Source: Serripes groenlandicus
Taxonomy: Eukaryota; Mollusca; Bivalvia; Cardiida; Cardiidae
Direction: 5' to 3'
Assembly: GCA_031761405.1 (NCBI GenBank)
Contig: JASEVX010000003.1
Span: 14,560,973-14,624,972, forward strand
Length of the DNA: 64,000 nt
The translations under genes were made by a program, and so were the position numbers. A model generated the notes under the pieces. The model saw nothing but the letters and a program-made list of their open reading frames with translations. It ran no database searches and had not been told where the DNA came from. How positions within the stretch are numbered: the stretch's first letter is position 1; each line of letters starts with the position of its first letter. Below, in pieces: positions 31,350-42,739 of this stretch.

Positions 31350-32245
31350 AAATGTTTTTAGCTGAATTGTTGTGATAGTCCTTTGTCATTGAGATGAAAT
31401 TTCACAGAAAGCATCCTCTCAATGTCTTTACCAAAATTCCACTATTTTTTGTTTATGCATGTAGAATTCTGGTTTCCAAGGCAGCAGAAAGATTTTTTTT
31501 ATTGAAAAAAAAAAAATCTCCCAAACCCATCCACTAATTCAAATTACTTTGTAGAAATGTTTTTACAAGCCATGTTGATTGGTCGAAAAAACATGGCTGC
31601 CAGGGTTGGGGCTGTTTTGCCTTTTATCTAAAAATATTCACCGGTTAATTAATAATGGTTGATTTTCTAATTATTTTGTAGAGATGGTCCTTGTGTGACC
31701 TCTTTCAGATGCCTTCAAGCCCTGTTTAGTGGTAAAAAGCATGGCTGCCCGGAGACAGGGCTCTTTTTTGCCTCATATGGCTTTTGTTAAAACTTTAACT
31801 TTAAAAATCTTCAATTACAAAAGTATCCGATTGATTTTCAAATAGTTTTGTAGACATGTTCCTTGAGTGACTCTACCTGATTCCTTCAAGCCATGTTGAT
31901 TGGTTAAAAAACGTGGTCACCAGAGACTCGAGCTGTTTTACCCTTTATGCCCAGAGTGTAAGATTTAGAGAATTATCTCCTTAGTAAATGTCTGATTTTA
32001 AAATACAAACTGAAACATATACCTTTCTTTGGTGACCTGTTTCCTCAAGTCATGTTTATTAGACAAAAGACAGACAACATATTTTTGAGTTATTTCGCTT
32101 TGTGGCCGTGGATCTTTACAGGCCCTCTTGAGACTTTTGTATTAGCCTATACCTGACTGCAAAATTAGTTATTAATGTTGATTGGTTGGCATGACAAATC
32201 ACATTGCATAACTCAGGTGAGCAATTTCAGGGCCCTCTTGATTTC
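31350..32245 (+). mobile_element. Pearl-like element in SRM intron 7
   Basis: Diverged start (TGTTTTTAGCTGAATTGTTG), three or four units with TTCAAGCCATGTTGATTGGT and AAACATGGCTGCCAGGG, ending ATAACTCAGGTGAGCAATTT, CAGGGCCCTCTTG. It is non-coding and ends about 75 bp before the exon 8 acceptor. Confidence 0.65.
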
Positions 32246-32318
32246 AATGGTGATCAAATCTGAGTTGAAAATGACCAAATCTACTCTATTTGTTATATGT
32301 TTGTTTTGTATATTGTAG

Positions 32319-32375
32319 GTTTTATTCAACACAGAAGAACTAAAGAAGAATGGTGTTCATGATCAAGATACATAG
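32319..32375 (+). CDS. SRM: Spermidine synthase, coding exon 8 (residues 285-302 and stop)
   Basis: Reads VLFNTEELKKNGVHDQDT then TAG. Human SRM ends ALNDVS shortly after the FVLPEFARK motif, so the C-terminal tail is about a dozen residues longer here, balancing the shorter N-terminus. The acceptor is TTTTGTATATTGTAG. The exon is recognised by position, phase and the polar tail rather than strong conservation. A TTAA MITE begins about 60 bp beyond the stop and may lie in the 3' UTR. Confidence 0.85.
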   Translation, partial: VLFNTEELKKNGVHDQDT

Positions 32376-32433
32376 AACAGCTCAATTTGAATGTTACCAT
32401 AGAAATGCCATGATCTTACTTCAACATCCTTTT

Positions 32434-32664
32434 TTAACCCTTTCCCTCATACCACAATTCTGCAGCAGACGACTTTGAACATGTTTTGTCAAAAAATAGA
32501 AAATCTCTATAATTGGATGGATAACCTATGACTAAAAGGGGAAAACATTGTGGCAAAAGGAGAAATTGCTCGTTTTGAGCAATTTCTGCCTTTGTCACTA
32601 TGTTTTCAAAAAAGCTGTCTGCTGCAGAGGCATCAGAAAGCGTCTATATGAGGGAAAGGGTTAA
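32434..32664. mobile_element. TTAA MITE, CCCTTTCCC family, full length (likely in SRM 3' UTR)
   Basis: TTAA at both ends, CATACCACAATTCTGCAGCA left end, complete GCTCGTTTTGAGC centre. If transcribed in the 3' UTR it would form a hairpin of over 200 bases. Confidence 0.92.
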
Positions 32665-32984
32665 CCTTTTTCGATGATATGATATAACAAAGCTGCAGCA
32701 GATGCCTTGGCAAAAATTGAGACATAGATAAAGAAAATCCATGAATGAAAGATTAACATTTGAATAGATATGAAAACATTGTTGCAATAGGAGAAACTGC
32801 TCATTATATGACACTTCTCTTTTTTCCACAATGTTTTCAAAATTCTCTGATATTAGCAGTTACACATTTGCTACTATACAATTACTCAGGTGATAGATTA
32901 AGGGCCATCTTGGTCGGTTTTGTTATAACATAAACCAGTCTTTAGTTGTTGGCTGCAGACTTATTGTTTGTGGAACAGGGTTAA
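32661..32984. mobile_element. Decayed CCCTTTCCC-family MITE sharing a TTAA with its neighbour
   Basis: TTAACCTTTTTCGATGATAT start, AGCTGCAGCAGATGCCTTGG, worn centre, and GGCTGCAGACTTATTGTTTG, TGGAACAGGGTTAA end; about 100 extra bases lie in the right half. Confidence 0.65.
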
Positions 32985-32989
32985 AAGCC

Positions 32990-33469
32990 ATACAAGGGCA
33001 CTTTTTGTGAATGTTTGTTAGCAATCATATTCTACACCAACTTAGGCCATATTAGTTTGCCTTTGTTAGCAACCAGGCGGCACCAAAAATGGGATTTTAT
33101 TCACTTTTAGCTTCAAATGACATCTCCTAATCCACTAGACCGTTTTCAACCAAACTTCACAGGAATGTTTTTCATATATATTTAAAGATAAAAATTCTAT
33201 AAAAAACTTTGGATGCTGTGGCATCAGAAAGAGCGCAAAAATAGTCTGATTCCAAGATAATTTGGTAGAAATGTTCCTTTAATGACCCTCTACGAAAAAG
33301 TTCTTGCTATATAGATTGGTTGCAAAACATGGCTGTCATGAGGCATCAGAAAAGGGGCAAAAATATTCCATTCTTAGTAAAGTTCTTGTCTAATTTCAAG
33401 ATAATTTAGCAGAAATGTTCCTTCAGTGCCCCTTTGATCGATTTAGGGCCGTCTTGGCCCTCTTGTTTG
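32990..33469 (+). mobile_element. Pearl-like element, distal part
   Basis: Units with CAACCAAACTTCACAGGAAT and AAAACATGGCTGTCATGAGG, ending GGGCCGTCTTGGCCCTCTTG, TTT. The AGCTCACC start is missing. Confidence 0.6.
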
Positions 33470-34601
33470 CTCACCTGAGCACTAAGAGCTCAAGGTGAGC
33501 TATTGTGATCACCCTTTGTCATCTGTTATACTTGTGCAACAATTTCTTCACATAACCTTTTCTTTGGTTTCTGCATATTCAGATAGATAGGCAAATGTCA
33601 AAGAAATACAAATTCTTCTCCACTGAAATGGCTGGTCTGATTTCAGGATAATTTAGCATATTTGTTAAATTTTATGACACTCCCCAAAACTGTTCAAGTC
33701 ATATTCATTGGTTGAAAAACATGTCCATCTGATGGCATAAAAAAGGGGTAAAATGGCAAAACTTCTTCTGCTCTAAAAGTCTTTGTCTGATTTTGAGAAT
33801 ATTTGGGAGGAATGTTTTTGAGTGACCCTCTTCTAAAATTGTGTAAGCCATATTGATTTGTTTTGATAAACTTACTGGGCTGCATCAGAAAATGGATAAA
33901 ATCGCAAAAGTTTGAAATGTTTCAGCTCTGAAAGTGCAAGTCTGATTCAAGATAATTTGGCAGAAATGTCTCTTAAAGGTGATCCTTTAATAAAATTGTC
34001 CAAGCCATATTGATTGGTTTCAACATGACTGCCATGCAGCATCAGAAAGGGGGTTTAGCTGACAGTATTTCGAAATTCTTCTTCTCTGATAGTCAGTGGT
34101 TGATTCTATCATTAGTTGATGAAATGTTGACTGTCTACAAGCAATTCAGATGTGTTGAAAAGCAAAGCATTGGTTGGATCAGAAAAGGAGAAAATGAGAA
34201 AACCTTAAAATTGCTCGTCAAAATTCAAGAGACAATTTTCTAAGGTGACCCTATACAAAGTGTGTTGAAATTATTTTAATAGATTAAAAATGACATGGCA
34301 TCTAGAGACTAGTACATGTTTCAGTTACATTACAAATTCATTTTAATTGGGAAATCGTTAAGTTGCATTGATCTGAATAATTCAATGTCCTGTAAATATT
34401 GGTCTTGTCTTGAAGAGCACATTCTCAGGTGAGATATCTGAATAATTCAATGTCCTGTAAATATTGATCTTGTCTTGAAGAGCACATTCTCAGGTGAGAT
34501 ATCTGAATAATTCAATGTCCTGTAAATATTGCTTTTGTCTTAAAGATAATATTCTCAGGTGAGAGGTCTAGGGCATCAGGGGCCATCCTGGCCCCCTTAT
34601 T
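33470..34601 (+). mobile_element. Pearl-like element, nearly complete
   Basis: Starts GCTCACCTGAGCACTAAGAG, CTCAAGGTGAGCTATTG, has about five diverged units (AAGCCATATTGATTGGTTTC, GGCAGAAATGT), then three copies of a 65-bp repeat, and ends GGGGCCATCCTGGCCCCCTT, ATTT. Confidence 0.7.
34371..34565. repeat. 65-bp tandem repeat, three units
   Basis: ATCTGAATAATTCAATGTCC, TGTAAATATTGGTCTTGTCT, TGAAGAGCACATTCTCAGGT, GAGAT. Each unit ends in a consensus-like donor string CAG/GTGAGA. It lies within the end of the pearl-like element. Confidence 0.85.
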
Positions 34602-34604
34602 TAC

Positions 34605-34806
34605 TTAACCCTATCCTTCATGTAGACTCATTTTGATGCATCTGCAGCAGACAACTTTTAAAAAACATTGTGGAAAAGGGAGAAATTCTTGATAAGAAGG
34701 TCCTCCTTATGCCACAATGTTATCAACTATTCAATAATCATACTTTCATTTATAAATATTTTCTATATACTTGCATAAGTATTTTCATCTGCTGTGGAAA
34801 GGGTTA
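34605..34806. mobile_element. TTAA MITE, CCCTTTCCC family, diverged
   Basis: TTAACCCTATCCTTCATGTA at the left and TGTGGAAAGGGTTA at the right; ACATTGTGGAAAAGGGAGAA and ATGCCACAATG inside. Confidence 0.75.
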
Positions 34807-34878
34807 CCTACAAAAAAAAAAAGTCAGACATGTTTTGGTAACACTATTTGATGCGAGTACCACAACTCTATCATTTAA

Positions 34879-35108
34879 TTGAACCCTTGCCCACATACAA
34901 CAAATCTGCAGCAGACAACTTTGAAAATATGTTGGCAAAAGTGTGAATTATCTCTATAAATGTGAGTTTAATCATTAAATAGAGTTGAAAACATTGTTGC
35001 AAATCAGGAATTTGCTCATCATGAGCAATTTCACCTTTTGCAACAATGTTTTCAAAAGTCGTCTGCTGCAAATGTGTCGGTATGCGTCTGCAAGTGTGAA
35101 AGGGTTAA
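34879..35108. mobile_element. TTAA MITE, CCCTTTCCC family
   Basis: Left TTGAACCCTTGCCCACATAC, right GTGTGAAAGGGTTAA; centre TTGCTCATCATGAGCAATTT. Confidence 0.85.
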
Positions 35109-35359
35109 TATGAATGATCACTATTGTGATCTACATAGATTCAGCTGAGTGTTGTGTCTGCTTTGTGTACTCTTGTGTAGTAATATATTGGCTTGTATAG
35201 ATAGTGTTATTAGTAATTAGTAGTTGTATGAAAACATTGTAGTAACGAGCAAATTTGTTTTTATTGCACAATATATTTTTCATATTTTTTGCAATTGAAC
35301 AAATTTTCTAACTAAAGGCAGACGTTCATTCTATGATACATAACTAGGGTTTATTTACC

Positions 35360-35860
35360 AACTTTTGACACAGGACTTCTATCTCGAATGATGTTTATGC
35401 ACATGTAACAAATGAGGACTTCTATCTCGAATCTATCTTAAATGATGTTTATGCGCCTGTAACAAATGAAGACTTCTATCTTGAATCTATCTCCAATGAT
35501 GTTTATGCACATGTAACAAATGAAGTCTTCTATCTCGAATCTATCTCGAATGATGTTTATGCACATGTAACAAACAAGGACTTCTATCTCGAATGATGTT
35601 TATGCACATGTAACAAATGTGGACTTCTGTCTTGAATCTATCTTGAATGATGTTTATGCACATGTAACAAACACGGACTTCTAATTTGAATGATGTTTAT
35701 GCACATGTAACAAACACGGACTTCTATCTCGAATGATGTTTATGCACATGTAACAAACACACACTTCTATCTCGAATGATGTTTATGCACATGTAACAAA
35801 CATGGACTTCTATCTCGAATGATGTTTATGCACTTGTAACAAATGAGGACTTCTGCATGA
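35360..35860. repeat. 43-bp tandem repeat with longer variants
   Basis: GACTTCTATCTCGAATGATG, TTTATGCACATGTAACAAAC, AC repeated about ten times. Early units carry an extra duplicated TCGAATCTATCT segment. Confidence 0.9.
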
Positions 35861-35879
35861 GCTTGTTATTAGCAGGTAA

Positions 35880-36460
35880 AACCATCAGAAATATCTCTTA
35901 TTACATGTTCAATGTTATATGTATTATATATAACCTATACATTTGATAGTAAGTTATGTCATATCTTGTATTAAAAGTTCAATGGTATATGTATTATATA
36001 TAACCTATACATTTGATAGTAAGTTATGTCATATCTTGTATTAAAAGTTCAATGGTATATGTATTATATATAACCTGTACATTTGATAGTAAGTTATGTC
36101 ATTTCTTGTATTACATGTTCAATGTTATATGTATTATAACCTGTACATTTGATAGTAAGTTATGTCATTTCTTGTATTACATGTTCAATGTTATATGTAT
36201 TATATATAACCTATACATTTGATAGTAAGTTATGTCATTTCTTGTATTACATGTTCAATGTTATATGTATTACATATAACCTATACATTTGATAGTAAGT
36301 TATGTCATATCTTGTATAACATGTTCAATGTTATATGTATTATATATAACCTATACATTTGATAGTAAGTTACGTCATATCTTGTATTACATGTTCAATG
36401 GTAGATGTATTATATATAACCTATACATTTAATAGTAAGTTATGTCATTTCTTGTAACTT
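35880..36460. repeat. 70-bp tandem repeat, about eight units
   Basis: TATGTCATTTCTTGTATTAC, ATGTTCAATGTTATATGTAT, TATATATAACCTATACATTT, GATAGTAAGT. The period is 70 bp, with one unit shortened by six bases. Confidence 0.95.
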
Positions 36461-36515
36461 ACATTATATTTTGATAAAAGTAGCTGTGATTATGGCGCTT
36501 TTTTTTTATGTAAAT

Positions 36516-36771
36516 TGAGGGCTTGGCGTGAAACGGTTGTAACTGAAATTGGTATTTTTTTTAAAAAAAGGTTAATCACCTCACCATAATGTCTTTATAA
36601 GTGTTAAATCATTTTTCTTGGTAAACAATGGAAATTTAGGTGCCATTGCTCGTTCTGAGCAATGGCCCCTAAATTTGTATTGTTTACAAAGGGGGGTCAA
36701 AATTGCCCCTAAACCAGGGTTTTAAAAATAGGTTTTTAGTTACAACCGTTTCACGCCAAGCCCTCGAAATG
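36516..36771. mobile_element. MITE with GAGGGCTTGGCGTGAAAC termini
   Basis: Termini TGAGGGCTTGGCGTGAAACG and CGTTTCACGCCAAGCCCTCG. The centre is GTGCCATTGCTCGTTCTGAG, CAATGGCCCC. Nearly identical to the 30.8 kb copy, so recently mobile. Confidence 0.93.
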
Positions 36772-36819
36772 TGTATAGTGGTGTAGGTGGTGACAATATT
36801 TCATAGCATCTGGGCAAAT

Positions 36820-37051
36820 ATTAGCCGTTTCCCACAAACAACAAATCTGCAGTAGACGACTTTGAATACATTTAGGCAAAAACACTGAAAAAAAGCTATA
36901 AATGAGGATATAACCACTAAAACAGTGTTGAAAACATTGTGGCAAAAGGTGAAATTGCTTATTTTGAGCAATTTCTGTTTATGTCACAAATATTTCAAAA
37001 ACTCATCTGCTGCAGAGGTGTCAGAAAGCGTCTTTATGTGGGAAAGGGTTA
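36820..37051. mobile_element. CCCTTTCCC-family MITE
   Basis: TTAGCCGTTTCCCACAAACA at the left and GTGGGAAAGGGTTA at the right; centre AAATTGCTTATTTTGAGCAA. Confidence 0.85.
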
Positions 37052-37090
37052 TCATCCCCAGGGGATTATTTCTCACTAGGAAGTTATAAT

Positions 37091-38667
37091 TTTTAGCTCG
37101 ACTATTCGAAGAATATGAGAGCTATACTACTCACCCTGGCGTCGGCGTCGGCGTCGTCGTCGGCGTCGGCGTCCACGTCACACTTTGGTTAAGGTTTTGC
37201 ATGCAAGTTCTTAAATACTACATGTATTGCATTGAAACTTTCTACAACCCTACCAAATCATCACACCAATGTAGATTATCAAGTTAGATAACTCTATCCT
37301 GCATTTTATGCAAGTTATGGCCCTTTTTTACTTAGAAATTCTGGTTAAAGTTTTGCGTGCAACTAAAGTAAGAGTCCATATCTCAGTATTTAATTGATGC
37401 ATTGTATTGAATCTTTATACAGCACTACCCAACTATCACACCTATGTAGATTATCAAGTTAGATAACTCTATCCTGCATTTTATGCAAGTTATGGCCCTT
37501 TTTTTACTTAGAAATTCTGGTTAAAGTTTTGCGTGCAACTAATTTAAGAGTCCATATCTCAGTATTTACTTGATGCATTGCATTGAAACTTTCTACAACC
37601 CTACCCAACTATCACACCTGTGTAGATTATCATCTAAGATAACTCTATCCTGCATTTTATGCAAGTTATGGCCCTTTTTTACTTAGAAATTCTGGTTAAA
37701 GTTTTGCGTGCAACTTAATTAAGAGTCCATACCTCAGTATATACATGATGCATTGCATTGAATCTTTATACAACCCTACCCAAGTATCACACCTATGTAG
37801 ATTATCAAGTAAGATAACTCTATCCTGCATTTAAGGCAAGTTATGGCACTTTTTTTACTTAGAAATTCTGGTTAAAGTTTTGCGTGCAACTAAATTAAGA
37901 GTCCATATCTAAGTATTTACTTGATGCATTGCATTGAAACTTTCTACAACCCTACCCAACTATTACACTTATGTAGATTATCAAGTATGATAACTCTATT
38001 CTGCATTTTATGCGAGTTATGGCCCTTTTTTTACTTAGAAATACTGATTAAAGTTTTGCGTGCAACTAAATTAAAAGTCCACGTCTCGGTATATACTTGA
38101 TGCATTCCATTGAACCTTTATACAACCCTACCCAACTATCACACCTATGTAGAATATCAAGTTAGATAACTCTATCCTGCATTTTATGCAAGTTATGGCA
38201 TTTTTTTAACTTAGAAATTCTGGTTAAAGTTTTGCGTGCAACTAAATTAAGAGTCCATATCTCAGTATTTACTTGATGCATTGCATTGAAACTTTCTACA
38301 ACCCTACCCAACTATCACACCTGTGTAGATTATCAAGTATGATAACTCTATCCTGCATTTTATGCAAGTTATGGCCTTTTTGGACTTAGAAATTTAAGTT
38401 AAAGTTTTGCAACTACATTTATAGTGTAATCTCAGTAACAGCTTGAAAAATTGTATTGAAACTTTATACAACCTTTCCCAATTGCACAACTATAAACACA
38501 ACCAATTAAGATAACTCTATCCTGTATATGGTTCAAATTGTTGCCCTTTTTTTACTTAGAAATTATGGTTAAAGGTTTGCATGCAACTACATTAGAGTCC
38601 ATTATCTCAGTAACTTAAATAAGCGGTGGAATAGTCGAGCACGCTGTCCTCCGACAGCTCTTGTTTT
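37091..38667 (+). mobile_element. Pearl-like element with about seven 175-bp units
   Basis: Starts TTTTTAGCTCGACTATTCGA, then a GGCGTCGGCGTCGTCGTC tract, then seven units at 175-177 bp spacing, each with GATAACTCTATCCTGCATTT, GCAAGTTATGGCCCTTTTTT and AAAGTTTTGCGTGCAAC, ending GGAATAGTCGAGCACGCTGT, CCTCCGACAGCTCTTGTTTT. TCGACTATTCGA at the start is echoed inversely as AATAGTCGAG near the end, a terminal inverse pair. Non-coding. Confidence 0.9.
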
Positions 38668-38858
38668 TATCATTCCTGGATATTTTCTATATGAGGGAAA
38701 GGGTTAATAAAGACATACTTATTGAATAGAGTTGAAAACATTGTGTCAACAGGAGAAATTGTTCATGTTTTGAAAACAATTCTTCTTTTGTCACAAAGTT
38801 TTTAAAAGACATCTGCTGCTGAGGCGTAAGAAAGTGTCTACATTGGGCAAAGGGTTAA
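38668..38858. mobile_element. CCCTTTCCC-family MITE remnants
   Basis: A short right end (ATATGAGGGAAAGGGTTAA) is followed without a gap by a left-truncated copy with GAGAAATTGTTCATGTTTTG, AAAACAATTCTTCTTTTGTC and GCAAAGGGTTAA. Confidence 0.75.
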
Positions 38859-39059
38859 GTGTTTCAATTCATTTTTATAAATAAGCAGTATTCTGCTATT
38901 ATTCAGTTTTGAATTTATTTTTAAGAGAAATTGATCAAGGGTATTGTTCAGGATAAATTTTCACTAAATGATCACCAAATTAGCTTTTGGTGTTCAAGAA
39001 CGGAATATATCTAGGTTTTAGAACTAAAGTTATAACTCATTTTGTGCCATTTTAAACAG

Positions 39060-39960
39060 TTTTTAGCTCTACTGGTCAAAATCCAGAAGAGCTTACAGTT
39101 AAGAACATCATGAAATTGTCAAAATCCAATCACATGAATGCTTCGCTTAATCTGAGCGGAACGGAAAAAAGCAATTACAATGTTATGAATGAGTGAACGC
39201 TTTTTGAGCGGAATGGAACGTGAGCTTAGCGGAACGGAGCGGAGCATGAACGGTAAATTTTTCCATTTCAAGATGTTCTAAACTGTATGCCGTGGTGTGG
39301 TGTCTGCCGTCCGTGCGTCCATAAACAATTGCTTGTGAACGCGATACAGTCTTCAGTTTTGATTGTATCGCAATCAAACTTATACTGTAGTTAGATATCC
39401 ATGAGAGCTTGGTTCCTTTCGCAAACCAGCCAGATCAGCCCATGCAAGACTGGATTATGGCCCTTGAAATGGTCAAAATTGCTATAATAGAGCTTGTTAA
39501 CACGATACAGTCTTTATTTTTTATTGTATCTCAACCAAACTTATACAGTAGTTAGATATCCATGAGAGCTTGATTCCTTTCGAAAACAAGCCAGATCTGC
39601 CCCATGCATGACTGAATTATGGCCCTTGAAATTGTCAAAATTGCTATAATAGAGCTTGTTAACATGATACAGTCCTTAGTTTTTATTGTATCTCAATCAA
39701 ACTTATACAGTAGTTAGATATCCATGAGAGTTTGGTTCATTTCTAAAAAGCGGCCAGATCTACCCATGCATGGCTGGATTATGGCCCTTGAAATTGTCAA
39801 AATTGCTATAATACAGCTTGTGAACACAATAGAGCTTCCATTTACTATTTGATCTTCACCAAACTTAGATGGTATTTGAATTTTGATGACATAATGGTTC
39901 CTTTTGAAACAAGCCAGATCAATGCCAGTAGAGCATAGGCCATCATGGGCCTCTTGTTTA
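39060..39960 (+). mobile_element. Pearl-like element
   Basis: Starts TTTTTAGCTCTACTGGTCAA, has GTGTCTGCCGTCCGTGCGTC, three units of about 175 bp with CAGTAGTTAGATATCCATGA and GATTATGGCCCTTGAAATTG, and ends GGCCATCATGGGCCTCTTGT, TTA. Related to 948-2440 and 8457-9258. Confidence 0.85.
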
Positions 39961-40490
39961 TTTGATATTTTGATAATGATTTCTACTCCATTGGCAATAA
40001 TAATGTTATCTCAGCTTTTATTTAATTATCAGCAAGTTTTCTTACTTTTTTTTTCACATTTTAATTATGTTTTGATTTTAATCAGATGTTTGACTGGATT
40101 TTTTTTCCAGAGAATAATGTCCAATTGTTCAAATACTTAATTTTAAAAAGTACTTCCTTAAATTAAGAGTACCTCAGATATGAATCTAGTACGGTTTCAA
40201 TTATTTCATGGTAAACCTTATCCCTCTTGCAGATGCATGCATTATGGGAAAGGGTAAACCCGATACCAATCATATGTGATGCCTTGACAACCAATGACTG
40301 CTGAAAATATTGAGGAAAATGCACAAAACATTTATTTTTTATTTTTTTAACAGTGTTTTAAACAGTGTTTTTATGGATTTTATTTTTCACTTTTATTTTT
40401 AGAGCATTTGAAGCTAACCTTTCCCAACTGCAACCAATCAGCAACAGACGCCTTTGAAAACTTAAAAAGGAAAAAAATATGGAAAACATC
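39961..40490. other. Intergenic stretch with MITE crumbs
   Basis: Only a 45-bp remnant (CCTTATCCCTCTTGCAGATG, TTATGGGAAAGGGTAAA) near 40213 and a left-end remnant near 40419 (CCTTTCCCAACTGCAACCAA). No gene is recognised. Confidence 0.5.
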
Positions 40491-40491
40491 T

Positions 40492-40725
40492 TTTTCCCTT
40501 TCCCTCATACGACAATTCTGCAGCAGACGACTTTAAACATATTTTGTCAAAAAATAGAAAATCTCCATAATTAATTGAATGGATAACCTATGACAAAAAG
40601 TGGAAAACATTGTGGCAAAAGGAGAAATTGCACGTTTTGTGCAATTTCTTCTTTTGTCACTATGTTTTCAAATAGCCGTCTGCTGCAGAGGCGTCAGAAA
40701 GCGTCTATATGAGGGAAAGGGTTAA
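40492..40725. mobile_element. TTAA MITE, CCCTTTCCC family, full length
   Basis: CCCTTTCCCTCATACGACAA left end flanked by TTTTT instead of TTAA; right end GGGAAAGGGTTAA. It has an extra AATT in the ATAATTGAATGGATA segment. Confidence 0.92.
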
Positions 40726-40828
40726 TGAAAGTACATGTATGATTAATGAATGGAGTTGAAAACATTATTGTAAAGGTAGTCCGCTGGCGACGCGTCAACA
40801 TGTGTCTGCAAGTGGGAAATGGTTAGAA
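40722..40828. mobile_element. CCCTTTCCC-family MITE, short remnant
   Basis: GGAGTTGAAAACATTATTGT, AGTCCGCTGGCGACGCG, TGCAAGTGGGAAATGGTTAG. The centre is deleted. Confidence 0.6.
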
Positions 40829-40857
40829 TATCATTCTGTGATAAACATATATCACTG

Positions 40858-41138
40858 AAGGGTTAATGAAATTGAAAAAGAACATCAAGAAACACCTGAT
40901 AACAGCCTTGTAGTTAACAGTTTCCCTCATATAGACGCTTTCTGATACCTCTGCAGCAGACGGCTTTTTTAAAACATAGTGACAAAAGAAAAAATTGCAC
41001 AAAACATACAATTTCTCCTTTTGCCACAATGTGTTCCACTTTTTGTCATAGGTTATACATTCAATTAAGGATATTTTCTATTTTTTGACAAAATATGTTC
41101 AAAGTCGTCTGCTGCAGAATTGCCGTATGAGGGAAAGG
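40858..41138. repeat. Tandem segmental duplication, copy 1 (MITE plus flank)
   Basis: GGGTTAATGAAATTGAAAAA, GAACATCAAGAAACACCTGA, TAACAGCCTTGTAGTTAA followed by a CCCTTTCCC MITE (about 40918-41143). The same flank and MITE are repeated immediately after. Confidence 0.88.
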
Positions 41139-41426
41139 GTTAATGAAATTGAAAAAGAACATCAAGAAACACCTGAAAACGGCCTTGTAGTTAAACCCTT
41201 AACCTCATATAGACGCTTTCTGATACCTCTGCAGCAGACAGCTTTTTTAAAGTATAGTGACAAAAGAAGAAATTGCTCAAAACAAGCAATTTCTCAATTT
41301 GCCACAATGTGTTCCACTTTTAGTCATAGGTGGTTTTCAATTCAATTAAAGAGATTTTTCTATTTTTTGATAAAATTTGTTCAAAGTCGTCTGCTGCAGA
41401 ATTGTCGTATGAGGGGAAAGGGTTAA
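41138..41426. repeat. Tandem segmental duplication, copy 2 (MITE plus flank)
   Basis: Repeats the 55-bp flank with three changes and then a MITE (about 41191-41426; centre GCTCAAAACAAGC instead of GCACAAAACATAC). The MITE copies differ from each other more than their flanks do. Confidence 0.88.
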
Positions 41427-41502
41427 AGTGTTTTTTTGTTGAACTGTTATACAGATAAACAAACAATGAATACTAAGTGTATACTACACTTTGTAAAAAC
41501 TG

Positions 41503-41716
41503 TTTTAACCTTTTCCCACATACAACAAATCTGAAGCCGACGACATTGTAAACATATAGGAAAAAATATGTAAAATCTCTATTAATGAGTTTAATTATTG
41601 AAAAGAGTGGAAAACATTTTGGCAAAAGGAGAAATTGCTCGTTTTGAGCAATTTCTACTTTTGTCACAATGTTTCCAAAAGCCGTCTGCTGCAGAGGTGT
41701 TGGAAAGCGCCAATGT
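41503..41716. mobile_element. CCCTTTCCC-family MITE, right end lost
   Basis: TTTTAACCTTTTCCCACATA, CAAATCTGAAGCCGACGAC; perfect GCTCGTTTTGAGC centre; ends at GCAGAGGTGTTGGAAAGCGC. Confidence 0.8.
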
Positions 41717-41782
41717 AAAGAAGCAGAATAAAATGTCAAATAGTTTGAATTACATTAAGAACCTTGAATATTTCAAGAAATC

Positions 41783-41990
41783 CACTGTGGTCGAGTGGTT
41801 AGCATCGGGGATTTCGAAACCGGGTGTCCCAGTCGAGGCACTACGGTGGAGTGAAGTGCCCTTGGGCAAAGCACATTTTCTAGCCTAGTACCAGTTTGTT
41901 TACCCAGGGATCATGAATATGTGAACTGTCTCCGTGATATAACTGAAATAATGTTGAAAGCGGCATAAAACCCCAATAAATAAATTGATT
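41783..41990 (+). mobile_element. tRNA-derived SINE, second subfamily
   Basis: The head CTGTGGTCGAGTGGTTAGCA, TCGGGGATTTCGAAACCGGG resembles a class II (Ser/Leu-type) tRNA; the B box is damaged (GTGTCCCAGTCGAGGC). The body has GCCCTTGGGCAAAGCACATT, TTCTAGCCTAGTACCAGT and the shared 3' region TGATATAACTGAAATAATGT, TGAAAGCGGCATAAAACC. Flanked by near-identical TTCAAGAAATC / TTCAAAAAATC. Confidence 0.85.
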
Positions 41991-42053
41991 TTCAAAAAAT
42001 CAGCTGGAAATATGGAAAAAGTCTTGAATTTCATCTTTGAAAGAGAGTGGGAA

Positions 42054-42270
42054 CCTTATTAGCCTCTTGCCAAATAAGTAAAGCTGCAGCAGACAACTTT
42101 GAAAACATCTTGGCTAACATATTGAATATGTTGAAAGATGAAAATATAATTATTGAATAGAACAGACATTATTGTGGCAAAAGGGAAAATATCTCCTTTT
42201 GCCACAATGTTTTGAAAAGTCTTATGATGCAGATGCAACCAAAGGTATCTATATGTGGCTAGACTTAATC
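42054..42270. mobile_element. Decayed CCCTTTCCC-family MITE
   Basis: GTAAAGCTGCAGCAGACAAC, GTGGCAAAAGGGAAAATATC, TCCTTTTGCCACAATGTTTT; both ends mutated and the central hairpin shortened. Confidence 0.65.
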
Positions 42271-42388
42271 CTACAAAAAAGAATGAATTATGATGAGTAG
42301 TGAACTGACTTTTACAACAGCAGAAGTCTTTACTTGCATGTTCAGGTGTCTATGGTTCGATATTTCCCACAGTCTGTCGTGATAAGCG

Positions 42389-42617
42389 TTAACCCTTTCC
42401 CTCATATAGACGCTTTATGACTCCTCTTCATCAGACGACTTGTGAAAACATCCTGACAAAAGGAGAAATTGCTCAAAACAAGCAATTTCTCCTTTTGCCA
42501 CAATGTTTGCAATTCATTTCAATAATTTAAATTTCATTTATAGATAGTTTCTATATTTTGGACTTGATCATTTCAAAGTCGTCTGCTGCAGATTTGTTGT
42601 ATGTTGGAAAGGGGTTT
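42389..42617. mobile_element. TTAA MITE, CCCTTTCCC family
   Basis: Left TTAACCCTTTCCCTCATATA, centre GCTCAAAACAAGC, right GTTGGAAAGGGGTTTTAA with an altered TTAA. Confidence 0.85.
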
Positions 42618-42739
42618 TAACATTATATTTTTGTGTACAGCACAGTTTTTTGATTACATGAATAGGGTGTTCACTTTTTATTTACAAAACATAAAATTGA
42701 ATAAAAACAACTGTGTTGTCTTGTTTATAGTAAAGTCCT

